Positions 7,654 to 17,131 of a stretch of 64,000 nucleotides of DNA are shown one piece after another. Numbering within the stretch: position 1 is the first letter of the stretch; each line of letters starts with the position of its first letter. The notes below the pieces were generated by a model. It was not told where the DNA came from. It searched no databases and worked only from the letters and a program-made list of their open reading frames with translations. The position numbers and the translations under genes are program-made. The stretch is taken from assembly GCA_964408455.1 (NCBI GenBank), contig CAYOZN010000023.1:1-64000 (forward strand), read 5' to 3'. The DNA is from CAYOZN01 sp964408455. GTDB taxonomy: Bacteria; Planctomycetota; Phycisphaerae; UBA1845; UTPLA1.

Positions 7654-9762
7654 TCAGGATGGCAGCTCGATGTGCGTCGTGAGCCGAATAGGGCACGGAC
7701 CGCACACCTCGGCCGTAAGCACGGGAATGGGCAGCTTCTCGGCGTAGTAGAGCGACTCCCATCCCTGCACGCCCTGGTCGTCGGATCTGCCCCGGGTCAT
7801 TTTGCCGCTGATGCGAAGCCCACCTTCGGCGGCGACAGTCAACCGCACCGGCCCCATCGGTGTATGCGAGATAAGCACGCCCGAATCGTCGTGCCACTCG
7901 AATGGCCAGTCGCCGAGTCGCCAGAAAAGCCGCACCGTGTGCGAACCTTTCCCGAGTAACTGATCGACGATGGTCCAATGGGATTCGCCCCGCCGTTCGA
8001 CGCGGCGACGGTGAACGACGCCCAGCCTGCGAACGTAACCCTCGTGCTCTCCCTCCCACCACTCCGCATCCGCTGCGACATCGGCGCCGCGGCCGATGAG
8101 CCGGGCGCGCGTCCAGTCGTGCCAGAGGAAGCGCGGCCCGCGGGTCATCTGGTCGAGTCCATCGACTTCGACAGTGTTGTGCGCTTTCGTCGATTTGAAG
8201 TACTTGTCCCAGGGCGCCGGGCAGAAGTAGGAGTAACTGCCCGCATCGCGCAGGATATTCTCGCCGCCAAACCAGAGGTCGAAATGCAGCATGTCGGCCT
8301 CGCCGGGTCGATCGACGTAGGAATGGCAGCGCACCATTGCCCAGCTGCGCGAGCCGCGGATGGTGTAATAGCCGCCGCTTTCGAATGGAGTGCTCTTGAG
8401 CGGGGTGGTTCGCGGCGGCGCATCCAATGCCGCCGGACCCATGAGCCAGAGCACTTCTTCATCCCAGTTGCCTGCCGGCAGCACACGTTCGCGGGTCGCA
8501 TGGTAAACGGCCGACTGTATGACGGGGCGAAAGTCGAGGTAGTCGCAGGCAGTCAGCGGAAGCACCAATGCCCCATCGTTGGCGCCGTAGTTCGGCACCC
8601 GTCCGGACATCCGGTCGTGCATTTGATACAGAAACTCTGCGGCTCTGCCGATGATGGTCGAAAACCCACTCGGAAAATCCAGGCCATGCAGCTGGGCCAG
8701 GCGCGCTGCCCACAGGCAATCGTGCAGCGCGACGCGATGATAGTTCATTGAGTGTTGTATGAAGCTCCCGTCGTGGTAGAACAGTCTCCTCGCATCCGCC
8801 TTCAGAATCCGGCGGCCCATGTCCCGCCAGCGGCCGGCGCGATCAAATTCCGGAAACAGCAGACCAATGGTCAACAACCCGGCGGCCTCGCTGAGCGAAT
8901 GATTGTTGTTGATGGCCCGGGCAAAGCCGATGTGCCGCTCAATGCGAAGCCCGTGACGGTAAATAGACGCGGCGATCTTCGCAAATCGGTCTTCCTTCAG
9001 CGCCGCCGTGGCATATGCGGCGCCCAGCGCGAAGGACCACGCCATCACGCGAAAGGAGGCTTCCTGTCCACAGGCCCAGAGCGGCCCGGCTACGGGCGGG
9101 TTGTCGTCGATCCACGATTCAATGCGCTGGAGTGCCAGCTCGATGGCGGCGTCCTCGCCACTGAGCGCATATGCGCGAACCAGCGTAAAACACTGGGCAA
9201 ATCGGCTGGCCTCCCATATCAGCTTAACATCGCCCAGTTCGGGCTGGAAAAGAGACATCCTGCTCCAGTGACGGTCATGCGCCCAGGTCTGCCCGTTCAC
9301 CGGATTGCGACGCCACTCGAAGCGATCTCCGGCGTTCACCCGCAAGCGGCTGAAGTACGTCAGGCGCCCCTGGCGAAGTTCATCCAGATTCGTTCGCAGC
9401 GTCTGCTGTGCCTCCGGCGACAACAGCGACTGAAGTCTGCTCCGAATTTCCGGCAGCGATTCTGGCGAAAAGAAAAAAGCGATCTGGCCGCTGCGCCGGC
9501 GCTCCAGCATGGATTGAAACGACTGCCCGGCGACGATGTGCGGCAGCAGTTCGTCGGGCCCGAAGGCCCCACTGGCATCGCGCCGCTCGAGCCATCCCGA
9601 CTTGATGCGAACCAGGTGAATCGCTCGGCGCAGCGACGTGCCGATGCCGAGTTCGCGCGCCGCCTTGAATGCTGCAAGAGGATTCACGTCGTGGAGTCTA
9701 TTTGCGCCGCCATCCGGCCCGCCAGACGCGGCGCCGCAGCGGTCCTGTCCGCGGGTATTCAA
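7654..9762 (-). CDS. Heparinase II/III-family polysaccharide lyase
   Basis: This 702-residue protein has an N-terminal alpha-helical toroid domain (about 60-400, with NPVNGQTWAHD, NNNHSLSEAAGLLTIGLLFPE and HSMNYHRVALHD) and a C-terminal beta-sheet domain containing FESGGYYTIRGSRSWAMVRC, HFDLWFGGENILRDAGSYSY and KAHNTVEVDGLDQM. NNNH, NYHR and the HNTV region match the Tyr/His-bearing conserved blocks of the heparinase II/III family. Members of this type are common in exopolysaccharide gene clusters, where they probably trim or degrade the polymer. No clear signal peptide is visible. The start is a TTG overlapping the upstream oxidoreductase stop as TTGA; a GTG at 9687 is an alternative. It is the last gene of the exopolysaccharide operon. 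Confidence 0.87.
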   Translation of the reverse strand: MNTRGQDRCGAASGGPDGGANRLHDVNPLAAFKAARELGIGTSLRRAIHLVRIKSGWLERRDASGAFGPDELLPHIVAGQSFQSMLERRRSGQIAFFFSPESLPEIRSRLQSLLSPEAQQTLRTNLDELRQGRLTYFSRLRVNAGDRFEWRRNPVNGQTWAHDRHWSRMSLFQPELGDVKLIWEASRFAQCFTLVRAYALSGEDAAIELALQRIESWIDDNPPVAGPLWACGQEASFRVMAWSFALGAAYATAALKEDRFAKIAASIYRHGLRIERHIGFARAINNNHSLSEAAGLLTIGLLFPEFDRAGRWRDMGRRILKADARRLFYHDGSFIQHSMNYHRVALHDCLWAARLAQLHGLDFPSGFSTIIGRAAEFLYQMHDRMSGRVPNYGANDGALVLPLTACDYLDFRPVIQSAVYHATRERVLPAGNWDEEVLWLMGPAALDAPPRTTPLKSTPFESGGYYTIRGSRSWAMVRCHSYVDRPGEADMLHFDLWFGGENILRDAGSYSYFCPAPWDKYFKSTKAHNTVEVDGLDQMTRGPRFLWHDWTRARLIGRGADVAADAEWWEGEHEGYVRRLGVVHRRRVERRGESHWTIVDQLLGKGSHTVRLFWRLGDWPFEWHDDSGVLISHTPMGPVRLTVAAEGGLRISGKMTRGRSDDQGVQGWESLYYAEKLPIPVLTAEVCGPCPIRLTTHIELPS

Positions 9763-11927
9763 GCATCATCCAGCGTTCCCGGCTCAATGGGCTTTTCGTG
9801 TGCTGCCGAGGCCACCGCCGCGAAACTGGCCAGCGTCACATTTACGAGTTGGTCGAATGGAATCAACTGCGGCCCGCCACGGGTGACGCCATCGACAAAG
9901 GCCGCAATTTCCGCGTCGTGGCCCTTATCGACCCGCGACGTCTTCCACCTGGAAAAGCCCCGAAAACCGAAACCGGTTAGTTTGCGGAAATTGTCAAGCT
10001 GAAGTATGCGGCCATCGCTGAATACTTCGAGTCCTTCCTTCGGGAATGACTTGTGGCCATTGGCAAAATAGTGAACCGTACCCACCGAACCATCGCCAAA
10101 CGTCAACAGAATGCTCATCTTGTCGTCGGCGGGACCGGGTCCACGCCACTGGCCGACTGCGACAGCACTGACACGAATGACCGGGGCACTGGCCAGAAAC
10201 GACAACAAGTCTATCCAGTGACAGGCCTCACCAATGATCCGGCCGCCGCCTACTGCGGGGTCCTGCGTCCAGTGGTCCGGAGAAATGAGGCCGGCGTTGA
10301 CGGTCATGATCATCGTCAGCGGCTGACTGCGACCGGCCAGAAGCGACTTAATCTTGAGTGCGTGCGGCGAAAATCGCCGGTTGAAACCGACCAGAAGCTG
10401 TCGATCCGGCGCACGCGATACTGCCTCCGTTACGGCACGCAGTTCATCCCGAGTCAGTGCAAGAGGCTTTTCCACGAATACGTGTTTGCCGGCGGCAAGG
10501 GACTCGCAGACCAGCCGGGCGTGGGAATTGTGGCGAGTCGTAATGATGATGGTATTGATCTCGGGGTTTTCAATCACCAATCGCGTGTCGGTCGAAACGT
10601 GCTGGAAGCCAAGTTTCTGCCCTATGTGCCGGGCACTGACGCCGCCGGCACTGGCAACGGTATGCAGGACTGCCGGCGTCCTGGCCAGCGCCGGCAGCAG
10701 GACGAGCTTTGCGAAGTTGCCGGCTCCGATTGCACCGACGACAACACGCCCATCGGCCGCAGTCTTTCCGGCATGTGTGTCCGACTTGTACGAAATCGTC
10801 CGGCGAAGATCGGCGGCATTCGCCGGGTATGTCAGAATGAGCCCGAGCGCCTCCTTGCTCGAAGCCAGTTCGTCGTAAGTTTTCGGCGCATCTGCCACTG
10901 GAATGCGGCGGTCGATCAATGCGTCGACGTTGAGCGCGCCGCTGCTGAGCAGGTCCAGCACGGCCTCAAAATTCCGCTGTTCGGTCCAGCGTACGAAGCC
11001 GAGCGGATAATCGTGTCCGCCCTCTTCGTAGGCGCTGTCGTATCTTCCCGGGCCGTAGGAGCACGACACCTGAAACGTCAGCTCCTTCTCGTAAAAATCC
11101 GATCGCCGCAACTCCAGGCCGACGACGCCGACGAGCACGATTCGCCCGCGCTTGCGGCACATTTGGGCCGCCTGGTGCACGATCTCGTTGCTCTGGCTCG
11201 ATGCCGTGATCAGGACACCGTCCACGCCGCGACCACCGGAAAAGCTCGTGGCGGCGGCGACGGGATCGGCGCCGTCGGCAGGATTCGCCGTTTCTGCGCC
11301 GAACTGGCGGGCCAGCTCCAGGCGTCTCGCATCCAGGTCGATGCCAAGAACGCGACACCCATTCGCCCGGAGGAGCTGCAACGCGATGAGACCGATGAGA
11401 CCCAGCCCGGTGATGACGATGCGCTCTCCCAGCGTGGGCGCCAGCAGGCGAATGCCCTGCAGCGCGATGGCGCACAGCACCGTGAATGCGGCGTGCTCGT
11501 CGCTCACGCCATCCGGCACCCGCGCGCAGAGATTGACGGGGACGCAGACCACTTCCGCGTGCGGCCCGTTGCTGATCACCCGATCGCCGACGCTGAAGCC
11601 GGTGACGCCGGCGCCGACTTCGAGCACCTCTCCCGCATTGCAGTAACCCAGCGGCAGCGGCTCATCCAGCCGCGCAAAGACGGCTTCCAATGTCGGGAGC
11701 AGCCCCTCGGTGCGTATCTTGTCGAGCACCTGCTTCACCTTGTCCGGCTGCGAGCGCGCCTTGGCCAGCAGGCTGCCCTTGCCGAATTCGACGAGCATTC
11801 GCTCGGTGCCGGCGGAAATGAGGCTGGCGCGGGTGCGCACGAGCAGGTGGCCAGGCCTGACTGCGGGCGCGGGGACATCGGCCACTTCTGTCGCGCCGGA
11901 ACGGAGATTTTGAAGGACTTGTTTCAA
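9759..11927 (-). CDS. Bi-domain oxidoreductase: zinc-alcohol-dehydrogenase-like plus Gfo/Idh/MocA-like
   Basis: Residues 1-350 are a medium-chain dehydrogenase: the MKQVLQNLRSGATEVADVPAP start, LPLGYCNAGEVLEVGAGVTGFSVGDRV, and the Rossmann segment ITGLGLIGLIALQLLRANGCRVLGIDLD. Residues about 385-720 are a Gfo/Idh/MocA oxidoreductase: VVVGAIGAGNFAKLVLLPAL, then EKPLAL with the conserved lysine, and a substrate domain with GEACHWIDLL. This two-domain protein is a recurrent partner of heparinase-type lyases and glycosyltransferases in exopolysaccharide loci and probably modifies a nucleotide sugar. The start is a TTG with no strong ribosome-binding site. It overlaps the lyase gene by four bases. 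Confidence 0.88.
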   Translation of the reverse strand: MKQVLQNLRSGATEVADVPAPAVRPGHLLVRTRASLISAGTERMLVEFGKGSLLAKARSQPDKVKQVLDKIRTEGLLPTLEAVFARLDEPLPLGYCNAGEVLEVGAGVTGFSVGDRVISNGPHAEVVCVPVNLCARVPDGVSDEHAAFTVLCAIALQGIRLLAPTLGERIVITGLGLIGLIALQLLRANGCRVLGIDLDARRLELARQFGAETANPADGADPVAAATSFSGGRGVDGVLITASSQSNEIVHQAAQMCRKRGRIVLVGVVGLELRRSDFYEKELTFQVSCSYGPGRYDSAYEEGGHDYPLGFVRWTEQRNFEAVLDLLSSGALNVDALIDRRIPVADAPKTYDELASSKEALGLILTYPANAADLRRTISYKSDTHAGKTAADGRVVVGAIGAGNFAKLVLLPALARTPAVLHTVASAGGVSARHIGQKLGFQHVSTDTRLVIENPEINTIIITTRHNSHARLVCESLAAGKHVFVEKPLALTRDELRAVTEAVSRAPDRQLLVGFNRRFSPHALKIKSLLAGRSQPLTMIMTVNAGLISPDHWTQDPAVGGGRIIGEACHWIDLLSFLASAPVIRVSAVAVGQWRGPGPADDKMSILLTFGDGSVGTVHYFANGHKSFPKEGLEVFSDGRILQLDNFRKLTGFGFRGFSRWKTSRVDKGHDAEIAAFVDGVTRGGPQLIPFDQLVNVTLASFAAVASAAHEKPIEPGTLDDA

Positions 11928-11945
11928 TGAAATACTTTGTCCACG

Positions 11946-13178
11946 CTACTGAGAAATATTATGTGATTCCACAAGCTCGTGGAACAGCGTGTTAATGTCA
12001 CGGGCTATTTCGTCCCATGTGCGAAAGCCCACTTGGAGCCTGGTGCGCCCGAGGTCCGCAAGTCTTTGACGCAGCCCTGCATCCTGGCGCATTCGAATGA
12101 CGGCGTTTGCGATGGATCGAACATCCCATGGATCGAAATAAATGGCTGCATCGCCGCACACGGCGTGCGCGAAATCCAGATCACTTGTAAGTATCGGCAA
12201 GCCGTAATTCATCGCCTCCAGATAAGGCAACCCAAACGTCTCCAGCGTGCTGGGCATGATAAATGCGTCTGCCGCCTGGTACACGGCCGCAATCTCCTTG
12301 TGAGGTATGGGCCCCAGATTCACGATGGCTTCTTTCAAACCCATGCGGTCGATGTCCCTGAGCACTGACGGAGCCAGGGGATGCTGATCCGGCGCGATCG
12401 TCAGGAACAGTACCACACCCTCCAATTCCTTCCTGAACCGGTCGAACATCGCGACAAGCGCTTCTATGTTCTTGTGGGCGTAGTACTTTGTGACGTAGAC
12501 CAGTTTCAGCTCGGCACGAACACTTGTCATTCGCTCCGGTGATGGCGCGTCTGCACTTCGTGCAAGCAGGTGGGGTGATACCGCGCTGCCACAGACCAGG
12601 GTGCGACCCCGGTAGCCGAACGTGTCGATAGTTCGCCGCTCGACGACCGGCGTCTGACACAGAACTGCGTCGGTGACGCGAAGCTGCCTCGAGAGATGCC
12701 ATTTCAGGTAGCGCTTCACCAGACGATAACTGCGCGACTCCCTTGCAAAAAACCGGGACGGGTAAATCAGGTGAGGATCCTGCGGAAACGCGACCTGCGG
12801 GCAGGACGGCTTGAGCAGCCCCTTGCCCCCCATTGCAAACACAACATCCGGCTTGAATGCCTCCACGGCCGCCGGCAGGGTCGACGAGTCAAAGCGGAAT
12901 CGGCGCAGCCAGCCACCAGGGCGGTACCAGAGAATTTCCCGATTCTCGAGGCTGTTGCATATGGACTCGTAACCCACACCCGCCGGCAGGACGACAAGGT
13001 TTTGATTCTCGGGCGCCACGCGGCCGAACGACTCCAGCAGGTTGGTGCCAACTGAAAGGCCTCCTGCCACGCGCATGCCGTGTGCGATGATTGCGACGCG
13101 CAGCCTGCCCTGTCTTGGCGCTGGTCGGCCAACGCCATCGTGCAGCATGGATACATTGTCAGTTTCAAACGTGGCCAT
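11946..13178 (-). CDS. GT4-type glycosyltransferase
   Basis: This 410-residue GT-B glycosyltransferase has a glycine-rich N-terminal acceptor loop (AIIAHGMRVAGGLSVGTNLL) and the C-terminal donor domain with KYYAHKNIEALVAMFDRF, LGPIPHKEIAAVYQAADAFIMPS and the retaining E-x7-E motif ETFGLPYLEAM. It probably adds a sugar to the lipid-linked repeat unit of the surrounding exopolysaccharide cluster. The ATG at 13178 has AGGT upstream. That start lies inside a 28-bp tandem duplication (13176-13231), so an identical ATG with a similar upstream sequence occurs 28 bases earlier in another frame. Confidence 0.87.
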   Translation of the reverse strand: MATFETDNVSMLHDGVGRPAPRQGRLRVAIIAHGMRVAGGLSVGTNLLESFGRVAPENQNLVVLPAGVGYESICNSLENREILWYRPGGWLRRFRFDSSTLPAAVEAFKPDVVFAMGGKGLLKPSCPQVAFPQDPHLIYPSRFFARESRSYRLVKRYLKWHLSRQLRVTDAVLCQTPVVERRTIDTFGYRGRTLVCGSAVSPHLLARSADAPSPERMTSVRAELKLVYVTKYYAHKNIEALVAMFDRFRKELEGVVLFLTIAPDQHPLAPSVLRDIDRMGLKEAIVNLGPIPHKEIAAVYQAADAFIMPSTLETFGLPYLEAMNYGLPILTSDLDFAHAVCGDAAIYFDPWDVRSIANAVIRMRQDAGLRQRLADLGRTRLQVGFRTWDEIARDINTLFHELVESHNISQ

Positions 13179-13239
13179 TCATTACCTGTCACAAACAACC
13201 GCGCATTCATTCCCGGTCACAAACAACCTCGCATTCATG
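13176..13239. repeat. 28-bp tandem repeat across the glycosyltransferase start
   Basis: Copies at 13176-13203 and 13204-13231 differ at three positions, and 13232-13239 begins a third. Read on the minus strand each copy ends with GTGACmGGkAATGAATG, so the ribosome-binding region and start codon of the glycosyltransferase are duplicated. The period is not a multiple of three, which puts the upstream copy out of frame. Confidence 0.85.
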
Positions 13240-13249
13240 CAAGCAAGGT

Positions 13250-14146
13250 TTAATAGAGTGTTGTCGCCGCCATGCTCGCGAGGTCGTCTCTGGCGGAGCA
13301 TAAGTAGTTCAGGTACACAAACTTCGGATCGGGCACTATTCGCTCACGAGGCGAGGGGCCAGAAGGCAGCAGGTGATAAAAGCGATAACCTCGATTGCTC
13401 AAGATCCGGTCTACTTCCGCATACGGGCCATCCGAAAGGCACTCAATGACAAAGTCCGGGCGGGCGCGCGACAGGATTCCTTGCATCCCGTTCAGCACCT
13501 TGTCCTCCATGCCTTCGACGTCGATCTTGACAAGCTCGGGAACGCCAATGCTCTCGCAGGCCGTGTCGAGCGTCGTCACGTTGACTTCGGTGCTGTAACT
13601 CGCATCGCCGCGCAGGCCGCCCGTCCTGAGACTCGCGCCGGCCGGCGCCTGGGACGCGGGCACAAACAAGTTCATGACTCCCGGTACATCGGAGACGGCG
13701 ACATTCCTGGCTTCGACTTGCGAAGTCAGGTTGTTTATCTGAATGTGCCTGCGCAATCGCTGGAAAACGGGTGGAAATGGCTCGAAACAGAAAACCCTTG
13801 ACCGGGGATTCGCCATTGCCGCGAGCATACCGAAGAGCCCGGTAAAGGCGCCGACATCAAGCACTATCGACGCGCTGCGCGCCAGGGAGAAAAAAACACC
13901 AAGCGTCTCTGGCTCCCAGCCGCGCAGTCCGCGCCAATACAGGGCGCGGCCAACCCCGTCGTCTGCCGACGACTCATACACAAGATTCTGGCCGGTCGCC
14001 AGCTTTACATTAAAGCCGGCTTCTACAGGCAGCCGGCCCCATAGGGCGCGCGGCACCAAGCCCAAGCGCGCGCCGCCGCGAATCGCGCCACGCAGTGGCG
14101 AGAATCGCATTAGAGCGCGCAGTGCTGATCGAACGCCCGACCTCAT
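13250..14146 (-). CDS. FkbM-family SAM-dependent methyltransferase
   Basis: This 298-residue protein has the FkbM fold: SAM motif I in VLDVGAFTGLFGMLAAMANP, FCFEPFPPVFQRLRRHIQIN, VEARNVAVSDVPG and the C-terminal KIDVEGMEDKVLNGM block. FkbM-type enzymes O-methylate sugars or polyketides. Within a glycan cluster, methylation of a polysaccharide sugar is the likeliest role. The first 50 residues (Arg-rich, GARLGLVPRALWG) precede the catalytic domain and could associate with membrane or partner proteins. The ATG at 14146 is preceded by a weak GGGGA element. A 271-bp AT-rich gap separates it from the upstream glycosyltransferase. Confidence 0.87.
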   Translation of the reverse strand: MRSGVRSALRALMRFSPLRGAIRGGARLGLVPRALWGRLPVEAGFNVKLATGQNLVYESSADDGVGRALYWRGLRGWEPETLGVFFSLARSASIVLDVGAFTGLFGMLAAMANPRSRVFCFEPFPPVFQRLRRHIQINNLTSQVEARNVAVSDVPGVMNLFVPASQAPAGASLRTGGLRGDASYSTEVNVTTLDTACESIGVPELVKIDVEGMEDKVLNGMQGILSRARPDFVIECLSDGPYAEVDRILSNRGYRFYHLLPSGPSPRERIVPDPKFVYLNYLCSARDDLASMAATTLY

Positions 14147-14417
14147 AAATTATCCCCGAATAGGGCAAGCATCGCGGCCGGGAAGACGCACAACATTTCC
14201 CAATTCCAAACGACTTTCAAGCTCATTCCTGCCTTATCCAATAACAGCACGCATAGCAGCGAAACCATAAACCCTTCTCAATCAATCAACCTCGCAACCG
14301 TCCATCGAAAGTAAAACAGACCACCTCCGTTCCAATAATCCTTCTGCTTCCGCTCTGTCTACACTTCATGCATATGCAGCCCACAACATGTCGTTACATG
14401 CAAACATCCGTTCTGGA

Positions 14418-15587
14418 CTACTCCTTAACTTCGTCAATAATTCGTCGGTAAACGCGCACGTGCGAAGCCGCTACATTTTCCCAAGTACAAAATGTCCTTA
14501 CCGCATTCCTTGCATTGCGCCCCATTTCTGCTGCGTCATCAGGATTGTTTACCAGGTATTCACAGGCTCGTTGTAGTGCCAGGCTGTCTCCATACTCAAT
14601 GCCGATCCCCGTATGATAGTCCACGATTAACCATTCACCGGCCCCCTTACGCGTACCGATTACTGGCAATCCGGCCGCCATCGATTCAAGATACGCATTT
14701 CCGAACGTCTCTGAACGAGAGGTAAACAATCCGGCCTGACACCGCGATAGAACCCAAGGCACTACCAGGCGCGATACATGGCCGGGCAACAACACCTGAT
14801 TTGACACGCCCAGATGTTCCGCGGTGTTCCTGGCAGCGCGCCATATATTGTCCTGGCCCTTACCCGGCAAAATCAGCCGCATCGCGGGATTCCGGCGCAG
14901 CACAGGTGAAAGCGACTCAATGAGCCACACGTGCCGCTTGGATGGAAGGAAACTCGCCAAATATATGAAGCGGAATACATTCGGCTGCTGAAGCCACTGG
15001 AGAAGCACATCAGGGATACAATGACCAACGGGTGCCGCCGCCAGGCCGTGCCATTTGTCGACGGCCTGCGGGACTATGCCGACACGACCCCCTTTCGCAA
15101 CTTGCCGCGCAGTCGCAAATTCCCCAACAGAATATGGTGACAAAAAAATCGTGTAGTCAACATACTTTCTCAATAGTCGCGACAAAAACCGAGCATAAAC
15201 AGCACGAGTCCATGATACATTCCTGAAGGAGTGAACTGTAAAAACAAGCCGGAGTTGCCGTGGGTACTGCCTTTTCAGGCCAGCAATCGCCTGTAGCTGT
15301 CGTGTACCGTGCAAGTGAACCACTACTGGTGTGCCCTGCCTCAGTAACTCCGCAGCAGCCCCCGCAAGCGCGTCAGTCTCATTTTCCAATATGATCACGT
15401 CGTTGCTTGTAAACGCACTACGCAACTTGTCCCACAATGCAGCGTCCTGAGCCAGCGGAATAGAGGCGACGCACGCCCGAATCCCTAGTCTCTCAGCCTC
15501 ACGCCGAACCGCCAGGGCATGGTGCGTCAATATATGAGTAAGACCAAGGCCGTGCGAGTAAGCGGGCAATAAGACCGTAAAACTCAT
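14418..15587 (-). CDS. GT4-type glycosyltransferase
   Basis: This 389-residue GT-B enzyme has the pattern VVVHLHGTRQLQAIAGL, a Rossmann donor domain (FRFIYLASFLPSKRHVWLIESL; LLPGHVSRLVVPWVLSRCQAGLFTS) and the E-x7-E motif SETFGNAYLESMAAGLPVIG. The family transfers sugars with retention from nucleotide donors; acceptor and donor cannot be told from sequence. The gene lies in the AT-richer core of the exopolysaccharide cluster. The ATG at 15587 has only a weak purine-rich stretch before it. Confidence 0.86.
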   Translation of the reverse strand: MSFTVLLPAYSHGLGLTHILTHHALAVRREAERLGIRACVASIPLAQDAALWDKLRSAFTSNDVIILENETDALAGAAAELLRQGTPVVVHLHGTRQLQAIAGLKRQYPRQLRLVFTVHSFRNVSWTRAVYARFLSRLLRKYVDYTIFLSPYSVGEFATARQVAKGGRVGIVPQAVDKWHGLAAAPVGHCIPDVLLQWLQQPNVFRFIYLASFLPSKRHVWLIESLSPVLRRNPAMRLILPGKGQDNIWRAARNTAEHLGVSNQVLLPGHVSRLVVPWVLSRCQAGLFTSRSETFGNAYLESMAAGLPVIGTRKGAGEWLIVDYHTGIGIEYGDSLALQRACEYLVNNPDDAAEMGRNARNAVRTFCTWENVAASHVRVYRRIIDEVKE

Positions 15588-15699
15588 ATCATCGCCAAAT
15601 CTAAAGCACTAAGTATCACCATCGACGCACATTCCTTTCGTCGCGGCTGTGAATGGCACGCTATGCTAGCACTTTGAACAGCATGAAAAATACATGACT

Positions 15700-17112
15700 T
15701 CACCTGCCAGATTGGGCCGAACTGCCGGCCAACGCCGCCGCTGCTCCGCGTATTTTTCTCCGAGCGTCCATCACCATCCGAACACAGCCACCTGGTCCGA
15801 ATAATACCAAGGCAATATAAAGGAGTCCACCTGTGAATACCCCAATTGCGGCACCTTGAAGACCCCACCACCGCGTTGAGTACCAGCAGATCGGAACCAG
15901 GACAAAGCCGCCGGCTGCGCGTAGCCATAATGACACGCCCATATTGTGATGCACTGCAAACATCGCCTGCAGAATAAAGCCAAGGCATTGGAGGTATCTC
16001 GTCAAAGCGAGAAGGCCGATCACCCCAGCAGGCACAATATAGTTATCCTGAGTCAACAGGAGCATTAATTGGGGACCAAAAAACAAGTAAATGGGTAAAG
16101 GAATCGCACCAATCACCATATATACGATAACTGCTGCGATCAGAATGCGATCGGCCCACCACAATTGGTGCGGATCGTCTACTTGCTTTGCCCGCTGGTA
16201 AGCCACTGGTACCACTAACGCTGTAAGAATTGCATGCATCAGCATATATGGAATGCCGGCAACTTTGTAAGCGGCATCGTAGCGCCCTACCGCATCGGTA
16301 TCAAGAATTTCCAGAATTACGAATCGATCTGCGAAGTTCTGGAGCCATTGACACAAGAGTAAACCGGCGTACGGCAGTCCGAATTTCAAAACCATCCTGT
16401 TGATGTCGCTTGGGCCACACTTAGGCTGACTTAATATTCTGCGGATCATTGGCACTACGGACCATAGCGCAAATATTCCGGCGGTAATGGCGTAAGTGAA
16501 CAATGCCGTGCCTGCGGAGGCACGATACCACGCCAGCGCGGCGGAGACAGTAAGCACGTGCGCAACAAGGAATGCCAGATTGTGGACGGTCCGGGTGCGG
16601 CGCTGGCGTCGAAATTCCTGATCCTGAGTTCCCAGCGTGCGCCAACCGTTCGCTACAAAGACCCAAACGGTGCCTACAATGGTCGCAGTGCCCAACCCGA
16701 GTGCGTGGCCAACTTCCCTTCCCGCAACCAGCCCCAACAGTCCCAGCGCAAGTGTTGTCGGAACATACCAGGCCAACAGCGCAACGCCGGCACTTCGCAG
16801 GGTTCCAGTTGCCTCAGCGCCATGTAACACACGAAAATACGAATGGCGGACCGGCATGAGGAGAACCTGGATCAGCAGCATAGCGATCGACAATGCAAGC
16901 TGAAATTCCGCGTAATGAGAGGTGGAAAGAAACTGCGTTTGCAGCTTCAGGAACAGGAAGACAAGCAGGAATTCGCCAGCCTTTTCAACGGCAACCCAGG
17001 CTGCTTCGGACCTGATCCGCCGATTCCTGGTGGCTGAATACGCCCCGATTAACCAGCGCCGTGCACCAGCTCTTAAGATTGCTTCTTCCCTCGGCGCCAC
17101 TTCGCTTGACAA
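15700..17112 (-). CDS. Polysaccharide flippase (Wzx-like, MATE/MOP superfamily)
   Basis: This 470-residue protein has about twelve hydrophobic segments across its length, for example LLIQVLLMPV, WYVPTTLALGLLGLVAG, ILIAAVIVYMVIGAIPLPIYLFF and GLQGAAIGVFTGGLLYIALVL. The layout is that of oligosaccharide-unit flippases that move undecaprenyl-linked repeat units across the inner membrane. Its position next to a Wzy-like polymerase and glycosyltransferases supports a Wzx/Wzy-type pathway. The start appears to be TTG at 17112 with GGA shortly upstream; a GTG four codons later is also possible. Confidence 0.83.
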   Translation of the reverse strand: MSSEVAPREEAILRAGARRWLIGAYSATRNRRIRSEAAWVAVEKAGEFLLVFLFLKLQTQFLSTSHYAEFQLALSIAMLLIQVLLMPVRHSYFRVLHGAEATGTLRSAGVALLAWYVPTTLALGLLGLVAGREVGHALGLGTATIVGTVWVFVANGWRTLGTQDQEFRRQRRTRTVHNLAFLVAHVLTVSAALAWYRASAGTALFTYAITAGIFALWSVVPMIRRILSQPKCGPSDINRMVLKFGLPYAGLLLCQWLQNFADRFVILEILDTDAVGRYDAAYKVAGIPYMLMHAILTALVVPVAYQRAKQVDDPHQLWWADRILIAAVIVYMVIGAIPLPIYLFFGPQLMLLLTQDNYIVPAGVIGLLALTRYLQCLGFILQAMFAVHHNMGVSLWLRAAGGFVLVPICWYSTRWWGLQGAAIGVFTGGLLYIALVLFGPGGCVRMVMDARRKIRGAAAALAGSSAQSGR

Positions 17113-17131
17113 AATCCAGCATCCTCAGCGA

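Noticed and set aside
10053..11930. Long plus-strand open frame antisense to the bi-domain oxidoreductase
   Set aside because: No motif, no ribosome-binding site, and it mirrors a well-supported gene in a high-GC frame.
12767..13210. Alternative frame starting at the duplicated upstream ATG of the glycosyltransferase
   Set aside because: It has no domain and would be read out of frame with the enzyme; it is only an effect of the 28-bp duplication.
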